Shown here in pieces: positions 1-8,214 of a DNA stretch of 40,282 nucleotides. The DNA comes from Methanosarcinales archaeon. Lineage in GTDB: Archaea; Halobacteriota; Syntropharchaeia; Alkanophagales; Methanospirareceae. Every line of letters begins with the position of its first letter. Positions within the stretch are counted from its first letter, which is position 1. The stretch covers positions 1-40,282 of the forward strand of contig JAODGH010000056.1 in assembly GCA_025464325.1 (NCBI GenBank), written 5' to 3'. The notes under the pieces are model-generated. The model was not told the origin of the DNA and searched no databases. It saw only the letters and a list, made by a program, of their open reading frames with translations. The position numbers were made by a program, and so were the translations under genes.

Positions 1-146
1 AGAATGGCAAGATATTCAATGCCGGGCATGTCACGGAGGTACTTACACCCGAGAATATAAAGCGTGTGTACGATGTCTATGCGGAGGTCTTTTATATCCA
101 TATCGTGCCCGTTATCGTACCGATAGGAGATATAAAGAGGAGATAA
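1..146 (+). CDS. ABC transporter ATP-binding protein, C-terminal fragment
   Basis: The reading frame is open from the left edge (frame starting at base 3) to TAA at 144-146. It gives about 47 residues with the pattern VLTPENIKRVYDVYAEV followed by VPVIVPIGD. This resembles the C-terminal tail of FecE/BtuD-type ATPases, in which a 'VLTPENIRRVYGVEVEV' segment precedes a short terminal strand. No Walker or signature motif lies in the window, so the call rests on this tail alone. The gene ends 3 bases before the FmdE start, so the two are probably one operon. A metal or metal-chelate importer beside FmdE would fit molybdate/tungstate or iron/cobalamin supply, but the substrate cannot be read here. 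Confidence 0.6.
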   Translation, partial: NGKIFNAGHVTEVLTPENIKRVYDVYAEVFYIHIVPVIVPIGDIKRR

Positions 147-149
147 GAA

Positions 150-875
150 ATGAAAGGAGGAGAAGAAGAGCAAACTGGAGTGTTTAGAAAAGAGATAGCC
201 GAGTTAATAAGCAAAGGGGACATGAGAAGATTGCTTGAAAAGAGTGCGGAGTTACATGGACACATATGTCCATATTCAGCGTACGGTGTCAAAGCAGGCT
301 ATATCGCAATGCGTGAACTGGGTATAGAGAATACGGGTATGGAGGAAGTGGTAGCAATTGTAGAGACAAATAACTGTTTCAGTGATGGTATTCAACTCGT
401 GACCGGCTGCACATTTGGAAACAACGGACTGATTTTCAGAGATTACGGTAAAACCGCTGTTACTGTCGCAAGAAGAGATGGGACCGCAATAAGAATCGCA
501 CTAAAACCGGGATTTGATGAGTCCATAATGGAGAAATACCCGGAAGCAAGTGCATTGTTCGAGAAGATCGTTGCAAGGAGAGAAGAAGCAACCGAAGAGG
601 AACACATGAGAATGCGGCAGTTGTACACCGAGATGGGATTCGAGCTATTAGAGGTGCCAGAGGATGAAATGTTCATAATAGAGCGCAAGAAAATAAAAGT
701 GCCGGACTATGCGCCTATATTCACATCGGAGAGATGTTCATTCTGCGGTGAAAAAGTCATGGCAAGCCGAATAAAAGAGAGGGATGGTAAACCCGCGTGC
801 ATACCATGTGCAAATGCTGATTATTACGAGATGAATGGCGCGGGCATCAAGGAGGTTGGAGGTGAGAACGGGTAA
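150..875 (+). CDS. FmdE family protein with C-terminal zinc ribbon
   Basis: 241 residues. The N-terminal half has the FmdE hallmark HGHICPYSAYG (residues 36-46) and a second Cys-containing stretch (C76, C87). The C-terminus carries a four-cysteine zinc ribbon (C196, C199, C217, C220). FmdE was named from the molybdenum formylmethanofuran dehydrogenase operon of methanogens; its biochemical role is not settled, and metal binding or molybdenum/tungsten-enzyme maturation are the usual suggestions. The ATG at 150 follows an AGGAGATAAGAA ribosome-binding region and lies 3 bases after the preceding ABC ATPase stop. The pairing of FmdE with a FecCDE-type transporter suggests metal-linked work. The family call is firm; the function is inference. 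Confidence 0.85.
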   Translation: MKGGEEEQTGVFRKEIAELISKGDMRRLLEKSAELHGHICPYSAYGVKAGYIAMRELGIENTGMEEVVAIVETNNCFSDGIQLVTGCTFGNNGLIFRDYGKTAVTVARRDGTAIRIALKPGFDESIMEKYPEASALFEKIVARREEATEEEHMRMRQLYTEMGFELLEVPEDEMFIIERKKIKVPDYAPIFTSERCSFCGEKVMASRIKERDGKPACIPCANADYYEMNGAGIKEVGGENG

Positions 876-924
876 TAATTGCAATACTGAACGGGTTTCT
901 GGTTATGCTAACAAGGTCTGACTT

Positions 925-1308
925 TTATTCTCGGGATTCACGTAAACTGAGCAGTATTATACTGATTATTATGCAGATTGCAAGTGCAGATATGGTCATG
1001 TTGAGATCCGGTATCCTGCCTTCCATTGTGAGAATCAAACCACCGATAATGGCAAGCAGGCAGAAAGTAGAGCAGATAGCAAGGAACAGACCACGGAGTA
1101 GTGATACCGGCACCTCACCCGATCTTGACCGATAGAATACGGTGCAGATAACAAACGATATCGCAAAGATCAGTAATGTCAGAGGTGTGGGTACGGGATT
1201 ACCGCGGTTCGTGAAATATATCAGCCCGAAAGCTACGTAAAGCACCAAAAATGCGAGCGCTACGGATATCGCCAGTGTATTCATGTATCGCCTGTAATCT
1301 ATCTTCAT
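925..1308 (-). CDS. Small four-helix membrane protein, unknown function
   Basis: About 127 residues, almost all hydrophobic. Four membrane segments can be picked out: around ISVALAFLVLYVAFGLIYF, LTLLIFAISFVICTVFY, GLFLAICSTFCLLAIIGGLIL and ISALAICIIISIILL, with short polar links. The last three residues region is charged (LRESRE). The ATG at 1308 is preferred over an upstream TTG two codons earlier. An AT-rich TATA-like element lies about 25-35 bases upstream. It is convergent with the FmdE operon and divergent from the transporter operon to the right. I do not recognise the family and no function can be proposed. Hydrophobicity and a promoter-like upstream sequence are the evidence that it is a real gene. 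Confidence 0.6.
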   Translation of the reverse strand: MKIDYRRYMNTLAISVALAFLVLYVAFGLIYFTNRGNPVPTPLTLLIFAISFVICTVFYRSRSGEVPVSLLRGLFLAICSTFCLLAIIGGLILTMEGRIPDLNMTISALAICIIISIILLSLRESRE

Positions 1309-1332
1309 GCTCAAATAGGTAATGCTTGTTGT

Positions 1333-1345
1333 GTATATATCTAAT
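1333..1345 (-). promoter_or_regulatory. TATA-like element for the minus-strand membrane protein
   Basis: On the minus strand the sequence TTAGATATATACAC lies about 25-37 bases upstream of the proposed ATG at 1308. This is the spacing expected for a leaderless or nearly leaderless archaeal transcript. Confidence 0.4.
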
Positions 1346-1401
1346 TATAGCCTTTATGCCTCTCTGATGTAATTCACCGGGTGATGATGATAACATACCA
1401 G

Positions 1402-1445
1402 CTTCTCAATTTTGGAAGTAACAAAAAAATCAAAAGATTTATATG
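1402..1445 (+). promoter_or_regulatory. Promoter with palindromic operator, copy 1 (shared with 5030-5073)
   Basis: The 19-base element CTTCTCAATTTTGGAAGTA (1402-1420) contains an imperfect palindrome (CTTC..AA.TT..GAAG). It is followed by an A-rich spacer and the TATA box TTTATATG (1438-1445). The same 19 bases recur at 5030-5048 with identical 36-base spacing to the next TATA box. Over 45 bases the two copies differ at only six positions. The element sits upstream of the TATA box, where archaeal activators usually bind. A second small palindrome, GTGGTAGACCAC (1447-1458), lies just downstream of this TATA box only. Confidence 0.7.
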
Positions 1446-1518
1446 TGTGGTAGACCACTAAAGGTGGAATAATATCTGCAAGTAAAAATAAATAGAAAGG
1501 AGGGAATAAAAGAGGAAA

Positions 1519-1587
1519 ATGGAACTGGAGTTAGTAACAACCACCAGTGGTGAGCAAATTTGTATGAGGAGGGAAGGACAGAGATGA
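1519..1587 (+). CDS. Possible 22-codon leader peptide
   Basis: A short reading frame starts at ATG 1519 behind purine-rich AAAGGAGGG and GAGGAAA sequences. It runs 22 codons to a TGA at 1585-1587 that overlaps the ATG of the binding-protein gene (ATGA at 1584-1587). That overlap is the usual form of translational coupling. The peptide is polar, contains one Cys and resembles nothing I know. The frame also spans the palindrome CACCAGTGGTG (1542-1552). It may be a regulatory upstream frame or chance. Confidence 0.3.
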   Translation: MELELVTTTSGEQICMRREGQR

Positions 1588-3158
1588 TGCGGAAGATCGC
1601 TATCATTGCGGTATGCATGGTATTGCTCGGCTGTGTAATGGCGGGCTGCATAGAAAAAGAGCCGCAACAGGCAGCCAGTACAGAGCAGGGTGCCGTAAAA
1701 CAATCGCTCAAAGTAGGAGAGATGTGGAGTATCCGTTCAGTGGATCCTGCGAAGAGTGGCTCCCTGATGAAAGAGAAGGCGATGATCGTTGAGACACTGG
1801 TCGGAGCCAACCCGGATTTTACACTCAAGCCATGCCTTGCTGTGTCATGGGAACGGATAAATGACACACAGTGGAGGTTTCATCTGAGGAAGGGTGTGAA
1901 ATTCCACGATGGAACGGATGTTACAGCAGAGGCGGTAAAATGGTCAATTGAACGGGTTTTAAATATGAATCCGGCGGTGAAAGCGTTAACACTGATAAAA
2001 TCCATTGATGTTGTCGATGACAGTACACTGATATTCACAACGGAAGAGCCATACGCCGCTTTTCCCGCGTCACTGGAATATTCAAACCTTGGGATAGTAA
2101 GCTCTACTTCTGAGATGGATGACAAGGGCGTTATAGTAAAGCCCATTGGGACAGGACCCTTCAAATTTGATCGATTCGATGTGGCAACCGGTACGTTATA
2201 CCTGTTGAGGAACGACAATTACTGGGGAACAAAACCAAAACTCGAGAGTGTGATCATCCAGGGTATTCCAGATCCGGCATCTCGTGCAATGAGTGTGGAG
2301 AAGGGGGAGGTAGACTTCACCTGCGATGTACCCTACGGTGACATTGAACGGCTGAGGGCAACTCCGGGATTGCATGTAGAGGTACACCCAACAGCCCGGG
2401 TGTATCAGTTGACATTCGGTAATCTCACAGGAACGCCGTACAGTGATTTGCGTGTGAGGAAAGCGATAAGCTATGCGATCGATCGCACGGTGATAAGCAA
2501 TAATACGCTGCATGGCTGTGCGGCACCAGCCATAGGTCCCGTGATGCCTTCCATGGCATGGTTCAACCGTGATACAAAAGGCTATCCTTACGATCCGGCG
2601 AAGGCGAAAGAACTGCTTGCCGAGGCAGGATGGGTAGATACTGATGGAGATGGCATAGTGGAGAAAGACGGCGAAGAATTTAGTGTGACTTTGTATACGT
2701 ACCCGCAGAGACCCGGACTCCAGCCAATGGCTGAAGCGATTCAGGCTATGCTGAGCGACGTGGGCATCAAGGTCGATATCAGGGTGATGGAGTTCAGTGC
2801 CATAGCAGAGCACATGACCGACCGCGACATGAAACTTTCAGCATATGCGCTGGCGATGGTACCAGATCCTGACTACTATCTCAGGAGGATATACCATTCT
2901 AAAGGCGCATACAATGCATGGGGATACAGCGATCCAGAAATGGACTCACTGCTTGAGGAAGGACTGAGAACTTTTGACCCGGATAAGCGACGGGAGATAT
3001 ATAACAGGGTGCAGGAGAAAGCTCTTGATGAGGTGCCTCTGATTCACGTGGCGTACTACAAAGTTGCGGTCGTTATGCGTGATAACGTCAAAGGTTTTGT
3101 CTTCAACCCGATCGCGCATGACTACATGCTGAATCCCGAGATGTATATAGAGGATTAG
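1584..3158 (+). CDS. ABC transporter solute-binding lipoprotein (SBP_bac_5; peptide/nickel type)
   Basis: About 524 residues from ATG 1584, chosen over an upstream TTG because GAGGAGGG lies about 10-15 bases before it. The N-terminus is a lipoprotein signal: basic MMRK, a hydrophobic stretch, then VMAGC with the lipidated Cys. Family 5 hallmarks follow: LAVSWERINDTQWRFHLRKGVKFHDGTDVTAEAV, IGTGPF, IPDPASRAMSVEKGEVD, and VRKAISYAIDR. The protein would sit outside the membrane and hand substrate to the two permeases encoded next. Family members carry oligopeptides, nickel or metal chelates, and the sequence alone does not decide among them. No ATPase gene follows this set. The shared operator with the CooC operon suggests nickel. 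Confidence 0.88.
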   Translation: MMRKIAIIAVCMVLLGCVMAGCIEKEPQQAASTEQGAVKQSLKVGEMWSIRSVDPAKSGSLMKEKAMIVETLVGANPDFTLKPCLAVSWERINDTQWRFHLRKGVKFHDGTDVTAEAVKWSIERVLNMNPAVKALTLIKSIDVVDDSTLIFTTEEPYAAFPASLEYSNLGIVSSTSEMDDKGVIVKPIGTGPFKFDRFDVATGTLYLLRNDNYWGTKPKLESVIIQGIPDPASRAMSVEKGEVDFTCDVPYGDIERLRATPGLHVEVHPTARVYQLTFGNLTGTPYSDLRVRKAISYAIDRTVISNNTLHGCAAPAIGPVMPSMAWFNRDTKGYPYDPAKAKELLAEAGWVDTDGDGIVEKDGEEFSVTLYTYPQRPGLQPMAEAIQAMLSDVGIKVDIRVMEFSAIAEHMTDRDMKLSAYALAMVPDPDYYLRRIYHSKGAYNAWGYSDPEMDSLLEEGLRTFDPDKRREIYNRVQEKALDEVPLIHVAYYKVAVVMRDNVKGFVFNPIAHDYMLNPEMYIED

Positions 3159-3187
3159 GAGATGCGGATGGCTGCTGAGGGGGGCAG

Positions 3188-4138
3188 ATGCTTGGGTACA
3201 TTGCAAAACGAACAGTAATAGCAGTGTTCGTGGTATTTGCCACATCCGCACTCACTTTTTTTCTACTCTCTCTTATTCCTGGTGAGACAGCCGTAACGAT
3301 TATACAGCGAGTATTTGTCGGAGATGTTACTTATAATCCGTCACAGGCGGAGATTGAAGCGACAGAACGGATGTTTCAGCTCGGTAATCCCCTGTGGATA
3401 CAATACCTGCAATGGCTGGACAATGCAGTACACGGTAATTTTGGAACTTCTTACATCTCGGGGAGACCCGTGTTAGAAGAGATATTGGTCAGATTACCGG
3501 CAACGGTCGAGCTGGCAATTGCCGCGATGGTGGTATCGCTTCTCATAGCCATACCCCTCGGTGTAATCTCCGCGGCAAAACAAAACTCGAAGACAGACTA
3601 TTTTAGCATGGCTATCGCGACATTCTTCATAGCCATGCCGAATTTCTGGCTGGGGCTCATCCTTATCCTGATATTTTCACTGCACCTCGATTTATTGCCA
3701 GTGGCGGGATATGGGGGTCTTGACCATCTGATACTCCCGGCTATCACGCTGGGTGCAGGTATGATGGCAGTAACGGTGCGCTTAACGAGGTCAAGTGTGC
3801 TGGAAATACTGCGATTGGACTTCATAACAACAGCAAGAGCAAAGGGTGTGGACGAAAAACGGATCCTGTACAGGCATGTACTTAAAAATGCAATGATACC
3901 CGTAGTAACCATAGCAGGTCTGCAACTCGGCTACTTACTGGGAGGAACAGTCATCGTTGAGACGATTTTTGCATGGCCGGGCATCGGGAAACTACTGGTT
4001 GATTCGATAGAGGCTAAGGATATACCAATAATTCAGGGTTGTGTGGTTTTCATAGCGATAATATTCTCTCTGGTGAACCTGCTCGTGGATATCTCCTACT
4101 ATTTCCTTGATCCAAGAATAAAATATGAGAGGGTGTGA
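3188..4138 (+). CDS. ABC transporter permease, DppB/NikB type
   Basis: 316 residues with about six membrane helices. The N-terminus MLGYIAKRTVIAVFVVFATSALTFFLLSLIPGE is the typical DppB start, ending in the IPGE/APGD motif. The cytoplasmic coupling loop, TTARAKGVDEKRILYRHVLKNAMIP, is the EAA motif that contacts the ATPase. The C-terminus DISYYFLDPRIKYE is also characteristic. It starts 29 bases after the binding protein and its stop touches the start of the next permease. It should pair with the next gene to form the channel. With no local ATPase it must borrow one, plausibly from 14130-16008. Confidence 0.9.
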   Translation: MLGYIAKRTVIAVFVVFATSALTFFLLSLIPGETAVTIIQRVFVGDVTYNPSQAEIEATERMFQLGNPLWIQYLQWLDNAVHGNFGTSYISGRPVLEEILVRLPATVELAIAAMVVSLLIAIPLGVISAAKQNSKTDYFSMAIATFFIAMPNFWLGLILILIFSLHLDLLPVAGYGGLDHLILPAITLGAGMMAVTVRLTRSSVLEILRLDFITTARAKGVDEKRILYRHVLKNAMIPVVTIAGLQLGYLLGGTVIVETIFAWPGIGKLLVDSIEAKDIPIIQGCVVFIAIIFSLVNLLVDISYYFLDPRIKYERV

Positions 4139-5020
4139 ATGACAGCTTACGGCATCAAACGAACGAGTATTTTTGCTGATAATCGGTATCTACGCATCTT
4201 GAAGCAGAAATCGGTGGTGACAGGCTCGATGTTAATTCTTGGATTGATGTTTCTCGCGATTTTTGCTCCACATCTGACTATTTATGACCCTATTAAAGTG
4301 GATCTGCACAATAACATCCTGCCACCATCGTGGGAACACCCGTTTGGAACAGACAATCTGGGGAGAGATGTGTTTACCCGGGTTGTTTACGCAACAAGGA
4401 TAGACCTCTTAGCGAGTCTCTTCATCGTGGCATTATCCGTGATCATCGGGCTATTAACGGGAATATTCGCGGGTTACTATGGCGGAATTATAGACAAGAT
4501 GCTCATTGGTATGATGGATACTTTCCTCGCGCTACCCGAGATAATTCTGGCGCTGGTACTCGTCGGCGCTCTTGGACCCAGTATATTTAATGCAGCGTTA
4601 GCCCTGGCTCTATTTGGATGGGTGAGATACGCAAGGGTTTCGAGGGGTTTGACACTCTCGATAAAGGAGAAGGAGTTTATAGAAGCAGCAAAAGCAGTGG
4701 GAGTTGGAGACTTTTATCTCATTGCCCGTCATATTATACCAAACGCCATTGCTCCTATATCGACCCTCGCAGCACTACATCTCGGACACGCGATCTTATC
4801 ACTTGCAGCACTGGGCTTTTTGGGTATGGGTGCTCAACCTCCGATGCCTGAATGGGGCGCTATGCTAAACGAAGGCAGGGTGTTCTTGAGGGTGGGATGG
4901 TGGCTGTCAGTATTTCCGGGATTGATGATCATGATCACGGTTTTGGGCTTTAATCTGCTCGGCGATGGTTTGCGGGACGCATTGGATCCAAGATTGAGAC
5001 AGCTAATGTCGATGAAATGA
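4139..5020 (+). CDS. ABC transporter permease, DppC/NikC type
   Basis: 293 residues, about six helices. The N-terminal LITIYDP-like segment and the PFGTDNLGRDVFTRVVYATR motif are DppC hallmarks. The coupling loop is IEAAKAVGVGDFYLIARHIIPN, and the C-terminus has NLLGDGLRDALDPRLRQ. The ATG directly follows the TGA of the preceding permease, so the two are co-translated. This is the last gene of the first transporter unit, and the next promoter begins 10 bases after its stop. It is clearly homologous to the permease at 13291-14133, for example in the shared SIKEKEFIE and GLMIMITVL stretches, so the two transporter sets are paralogues. Confidence 0.9.
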   Translation: MTAYGIKRTSIFADNRYLRILKQKSVVTGSMLILGLMFLAIFAPHLTIYDPIKVDLHNNILPPSWEHPFGTDNLGRDVFTRVVYATRIDLLASLFIVALSVIIGLLTGIFAGYYGGIIDKMLIGMMDTFLALPEIILALVLVGALGPSIFNAALALALFGWVRYARVSRGLTLSIKEKEFIEAAKAVGVGDFYLIARHIIPNAIAPISTLAALHLGHAILSLAALGFLGMGAQPPMPEWGAMLNEGRVFLRVGWWLSVFPGLMIMITVLGFNLLGDGLRDALDPRLRQLMSMK

Positions 5021-5029
5021 TGTAGTACC

Positions 5030-5073
5030 CTTCTCAATTTTGGAAGTATTAAAAAAATAGAAAAACTTATATG
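5030..5073 (+). promoter_or_regulatory. Promoter with palindromic operator, copy 2 (shared with 1402-1445)
   Basis: The same 19-base element as at 1402 (here 5030-5048) is followed after an A-rich spacer by the TATA box CTTATATG (5066-5073). The expected transcript start is near 5097, leaving a leader of about 105 bases. Within that leader is AGGAGGT (5133-5139) followed by a three-codon frame (ATG 5142, stop 5151-5153), before the true ribosome-binding site of the surface protein gene. This promoter would drive the 13-gene unit to 17707. Confidence 0.7.
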
Positions 5074-5203
5074 TTCCATCAGCAATAAGCGCCTAATATG
5101 TCACTTTTTGCAAATAAAAATGCGATAAATACAGGAGGTATATGACAGAATAAAACTATTTAGCCCGAATTTGCAGAAAGTGATGAGAAGGAGGTATAAA
5201 AAA

Positions 5204-7477
5204 ATGGCATCGAAGATATGGAAAATATGTATGGCTGTCGCTCTGGCATTTGCAGTGCTGGTCATACCGACTTCTGCATCGGTAATCAGTGCAACGCAGC
5301 AGAAGCTAAGTTATGGGCAGAGCTTCATCGTCAATTACAACAATATCTCCATCAAGCTGGATGGCATAGATGCAAACGTGATACTCGGTCAGGATATCCA
5401 GTTCTATGATGAAAACGGCAGAAAAGTTGCCGGCAGGGTGATACTGGAGAGACAGAGTGATGAGAACAAAGGCGAAACTGTATCGTCGGATTCTAATGGA
5501 TGGTTTGACACAAGACTATTGAACAATACGGGGAATTACACTGCTACATGTCCGGATTGCCAGTCCGTACAGCCCACTACAATACATGTAGGCACAACGA
5601 AGATAATTTTAGAGTTGAAGAAGGGCACTTCCACGATCTCAAGTGTGTCGCAGGGCTCTCACTTCACGATAAAGCTCACGACCTCGTTAGATGCAAACGA
5701 TGGTGTGAGTCTGAAGGTGAAGAACCCGGATGGAGACACAGTAAAGAAAAATCCTGCAGATGGAACGGTGTTTGATGGTGTTAACGTGAGTTATCTCCAG
5801 AATCTTGATATAAATACCACCGGGTGGGAGATCGGAACGTATACGTTCCGGGTTTCTACGAGCGAGACCAAAGCACGGGGCTTAGTGCTGAAGAGCGAAG
5901 AAAAGACGCTGGAGATTGTGAAGCCTTCTATAGAGATAAAAGCGGAAGAAACAACTGTGGGTGTGGGTGAACCAGTAAAACTGACCGTGACGGGTGTGCC
6001 GGGTCATAATATAACGGTTACCGGTGGGCAGTACGCATTATTCCCCGGTGGTGTGAACAACAACCCTTCAAATGATACTATTGACACATTCACCCACAGC
6101 ATAGGCAGCGGCGGTAAAAGGACCTATACTGTTATTTTCAACAAAACCGGGTCACACAAGGTCAAAGTGACAGATACTGACAGCGGTAAAGAGGACACGG
6201 TGGATATATCCGTAGTGAAGCGGAAAGTAACATTTTACATGCCCGATACCTGTGTGATCGGCGATGACCTCGTGATCAATGGTACTGCAACGGCGGGAGA
6301 TACGGTAGATATCGCGATTGATGACGTGATCGTGATGACCGATATTGTGATCGATGACAATGGTAACTTTAAAGAGGATTTACCAACGCCAGATACACGG
6401 GGGACGGGGGTAGAAGGAGACATCGAGATAGAAGCGTTTATAGACAAGAATTTTGTGGTGGGGCAGCATGTTGGTGATTTCAGTGACGATGGTTTTATTA
6501 TCGTATCGATGGTAAAAGGCGGTTTAACCGCGGAGTTATCTTCCGGGTTTGCTGCACTCGGTGATAGTTTCATAGTCAATGGTACTGCACCGGGTTCTGA
6601 TGCGGTAGATATAATCACCATTGCTCCGCGCGGTGGTGGAGGAAAGGGTATAGACCCTTCCAATTCAGCACTAAATGGACTACCCTCCGGGATTACTATC
6701 GAGACAGTATCCACCTCTGGCGATGATTTCTCATTCTCAGCCGAGATCGATATTCAAAAGAACGCGGATAGCGGCATTTATCTCGTGTTTGTGCTAACTC
6801 CGGGCAAGGATGGCGAGTACGGTATGCTCGGTACCGACAATTTGTTCGAAGGTATAAAAAGAGAGTATGCCGGCGGCGACCTGAAAAATCTTGCTGCGAA
6901 GACGCAGGAGCAAATACGAGACATAATAGCGGATGCAACCATAGGAGCTGCGGGCAGCGATGACTTTGTGCGAATGTTAGAGCTGAAGATAGGAGAGAGG
7001 ATGGTACGGCTTGATCCCGTTGCAGATGTGGTAGCTGGCAGTGATCTCATCATTACGGGCATATCGAACCGGGAGGGACGATCAATAAAGGTGAGTGTGA
7101 GAGGTCCATCAGATCTCGGAACAAAGACCGTGGTGGTTACAAAAGGCGTATTTAGTGCGAAGTTCAATACTACGGGTGCATTACCGGGCAAATATACTGT
7201 GGTGGTGGATGACCGGGACGATCATACAGACACTGCGAGTGTAAATATAACAGCAGGTGAGAGTAGCACTGCAAAAACACCAGTTCCTACAGCAACGGTG
7301 GAAGCAACACCAACACCTACACCAGCACCTGCGCAGACAACCACTCCAGTACCAACACAGACACCTGCACAGACTTCAAATATGCCGGGCTTTGAGACGG
7401 TGTTTGCCATTATGGGTATGATGATAGCAATTGCTTTTGCGGTTTTTGTTGCGAAAAAGAGAGGTGGTGAGAGATAA
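5204..7477 (+). CDS. Secreted surface protein with PGF-CTERM anchor
   Basis: 757 residues from ATG 5204, chosen because AAGGAGGT (5188-5195) is 8 bases upstream; a TTG at 5171 would add 11 basic residues. The signal peptide is KIWKICMAVALAFAVLVIP ending TSAS. The body is rich in beta strand, with repeated Ig-like segments such as VKLTVTGVPGHNITV, DLVINGTATAGDTVDIAIDD and SFIVNGTAPGSDAVDI. Many N-x-S/T sites suggest glycosylation. A Thr/Pro-rich stalk follows, then MPGFETVFAIMGMMIAIAFA and a basic KKRGGER tail. That is the PGF-CTERM signal processed by archaeosortase A, which attaches proteins to the membrane lipid at the cell surface. It heads the nickel-type operon, so surface metal capture or scaffolding is possible, but no metal-binding motif is evident. 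Confidence 0.85.
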   Translation: MASKIWKICMAVALAFAVLVIPTSASVISATQQKLSYGQSFIVNYNNISIKLDGIDANVILGQDIQFYDENGRKVAGRVILERQSDENKGETVSSDSNGWFDTRLLNNTGNYTATCPDCQSVQPTTIHVGTTKIILELKKGTSTISSVSQGSHFTIKLTTSLDANDGVSLKVKNPDGDTVKKNPADGTVFDGVNVSYLQNLDINTTGWEIGTYTFRVSTSETKARGLVLKSEEKTLEIVKPSIEIKAEETTVGVGEPVKLTVTGVPGHNITVTGGQYALFPGGVNNNPSNDTIDTFTHSIGSGGKRTYTVIFNKTGSHKVKVTDTDSGKEDTVDISVVKRKVTFYMPDTCVIGDDLVINGTATAGDTVDIAIDDVIVMTDIVIDDNGNFKEDLPTPDTRGTGVEGDIEIEAFIDKNFVVGQHVGDFSDDGFIIVSMVKGGLTAELSSGFAALGDSFIVNGTAPGSDAVDIITIAPRGGGGKGIDPSNSALNGLPSGITIETVSTSGDDFSFSAEIDIQKNADSGIYLVFVLTPGKDGEYGMLGTDNLFEGIKREYAGGDLKNLAAKTQEQIRDIIADATIGAAGSDDFVRMLELKIGERMVRLDPVADVVAGSDLIITGISNREGRSIKVSVRGPSDLGTKTVVVTKGVFSAKFNTTGALPGKYTVVVDDRDDHTDTASVNITAGESSTAKTPVPTATVEATPTPTPAPAQTTTPVPTQTPAQTSNMPGFETVFAIMGMMIAIAFAVFVAKKRGGER

Positions 7478-8214
7478 TGGTAAGAAGGAAAACGGCTATG
7501 CTGGGATTGATGGCGCGGGGGCATGAAATATGGCTTGAGAAAAGAGAGATAGCGGACGGTAATGTGGAGCTGGCGTTACTATACGGGCACAACATGCGCG
7601 CAGACGGACTCGTGGACCAGGAGCGAGTGACTCCCATCGTTTACTCACCGGATGGTAAGAGGCTCAATCCCCAGCTGACAGCCAGAGAGGACCATTATAT
7701 ACTGACGTTTCAGGCTGAAAAGGGTGGATATTACACTGTAATCGCAGATCTCTCTTCCGTTGTGCTGTCGCAGACCGAAGAAGGCTATCAGGTCGGTCCG
7801 AAGTTCAAGTTCAAGGATGTGATTTATGCGGGTGCTTACCATCAGATGGCAAAGAGGATAGTTAAAATCGGTGATGCTGGCTCGTATCATGGTGAACTCG
7901 TGCACGGGATACTCGAGATTGTACCAGAGAAGATAGAATGTGAGGTGGGTAGTGAGGTTGAACTGACGGTATACTATGAGGGTGAGAGACTATCGTCAGT
8001 GGAGGTGAAAGTGGTACCGAAGAAGCGAGGTGAAGCGCTGGATATGGTTACGACCGATGGAAACGGGATTGCTAAGATTCCCATCACGGAGGTGGGTGAA
8101 TGGATGTTTCTGGTACGACATAGAGACCCCACGAAGAGGGTCAGTGAAGAATATGACGAGTCGGTATTCGTGAGCACACTGGTCCTGGAAGCGACTGAGC
8201 GGAGGGCTGAATGA
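7477..8214 (+). CDS. DUF4198/NikK-like protein
   Basis: 245 residues. The N-terminal pattern HEIWLEKREIADGNVELALLYGHNMRADG matches the DUF4198 family ('H.FWLEP...v.l.l.yGH'), whose members include NikK, an extracytoplasmic component that accompanies nickel/cobalt transporters. A second beta-rich domain (IECEVGSEVELTVYYEGERLS, then TTDGNGIAKIPITEVGEW) has the carboxypeptidase-regulatory/Ig-like look of the family C-terminus. The residues H(16), H(55) and H(120) are possible metal ligands. No clear signal peptide precedes the HEIWLE segment, which is unusual for a family normally exported. The start overlaps the TAA of the surface protein and the stop overlaps cooC. Nickel linkage is inference from family and context. 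Confidence 0.65.
   Translation: MVRRKTAMLGLMARGHEIWLEKREIADGNVELALLYGHNMRADGLVDQERVTPIVYSPDGKRLNPQLTAREDHYILTFQAEKGGYYTVIADLSSVVLSQTEEGYQVGPKFKFKDVIYAGAYHQMAKRIVKIGDAGSYHGELVHGILEIVPEKIECEVGSEVELTVYYEGERLSSVEVKVVPKKRGEALDMVTTDGNGIAKIPITEVGEWMFLVRHRDPTKRVSEEYDESVFVSTLVLEATERRAE

Noticed and set aside
905-1135. Plus-strand 76-codon frame after fmdE
   Set aside because: It is the complement of the hydrophobic minus-strand membrane protein and lacks a ribosome-binding site or protein-like sequence.
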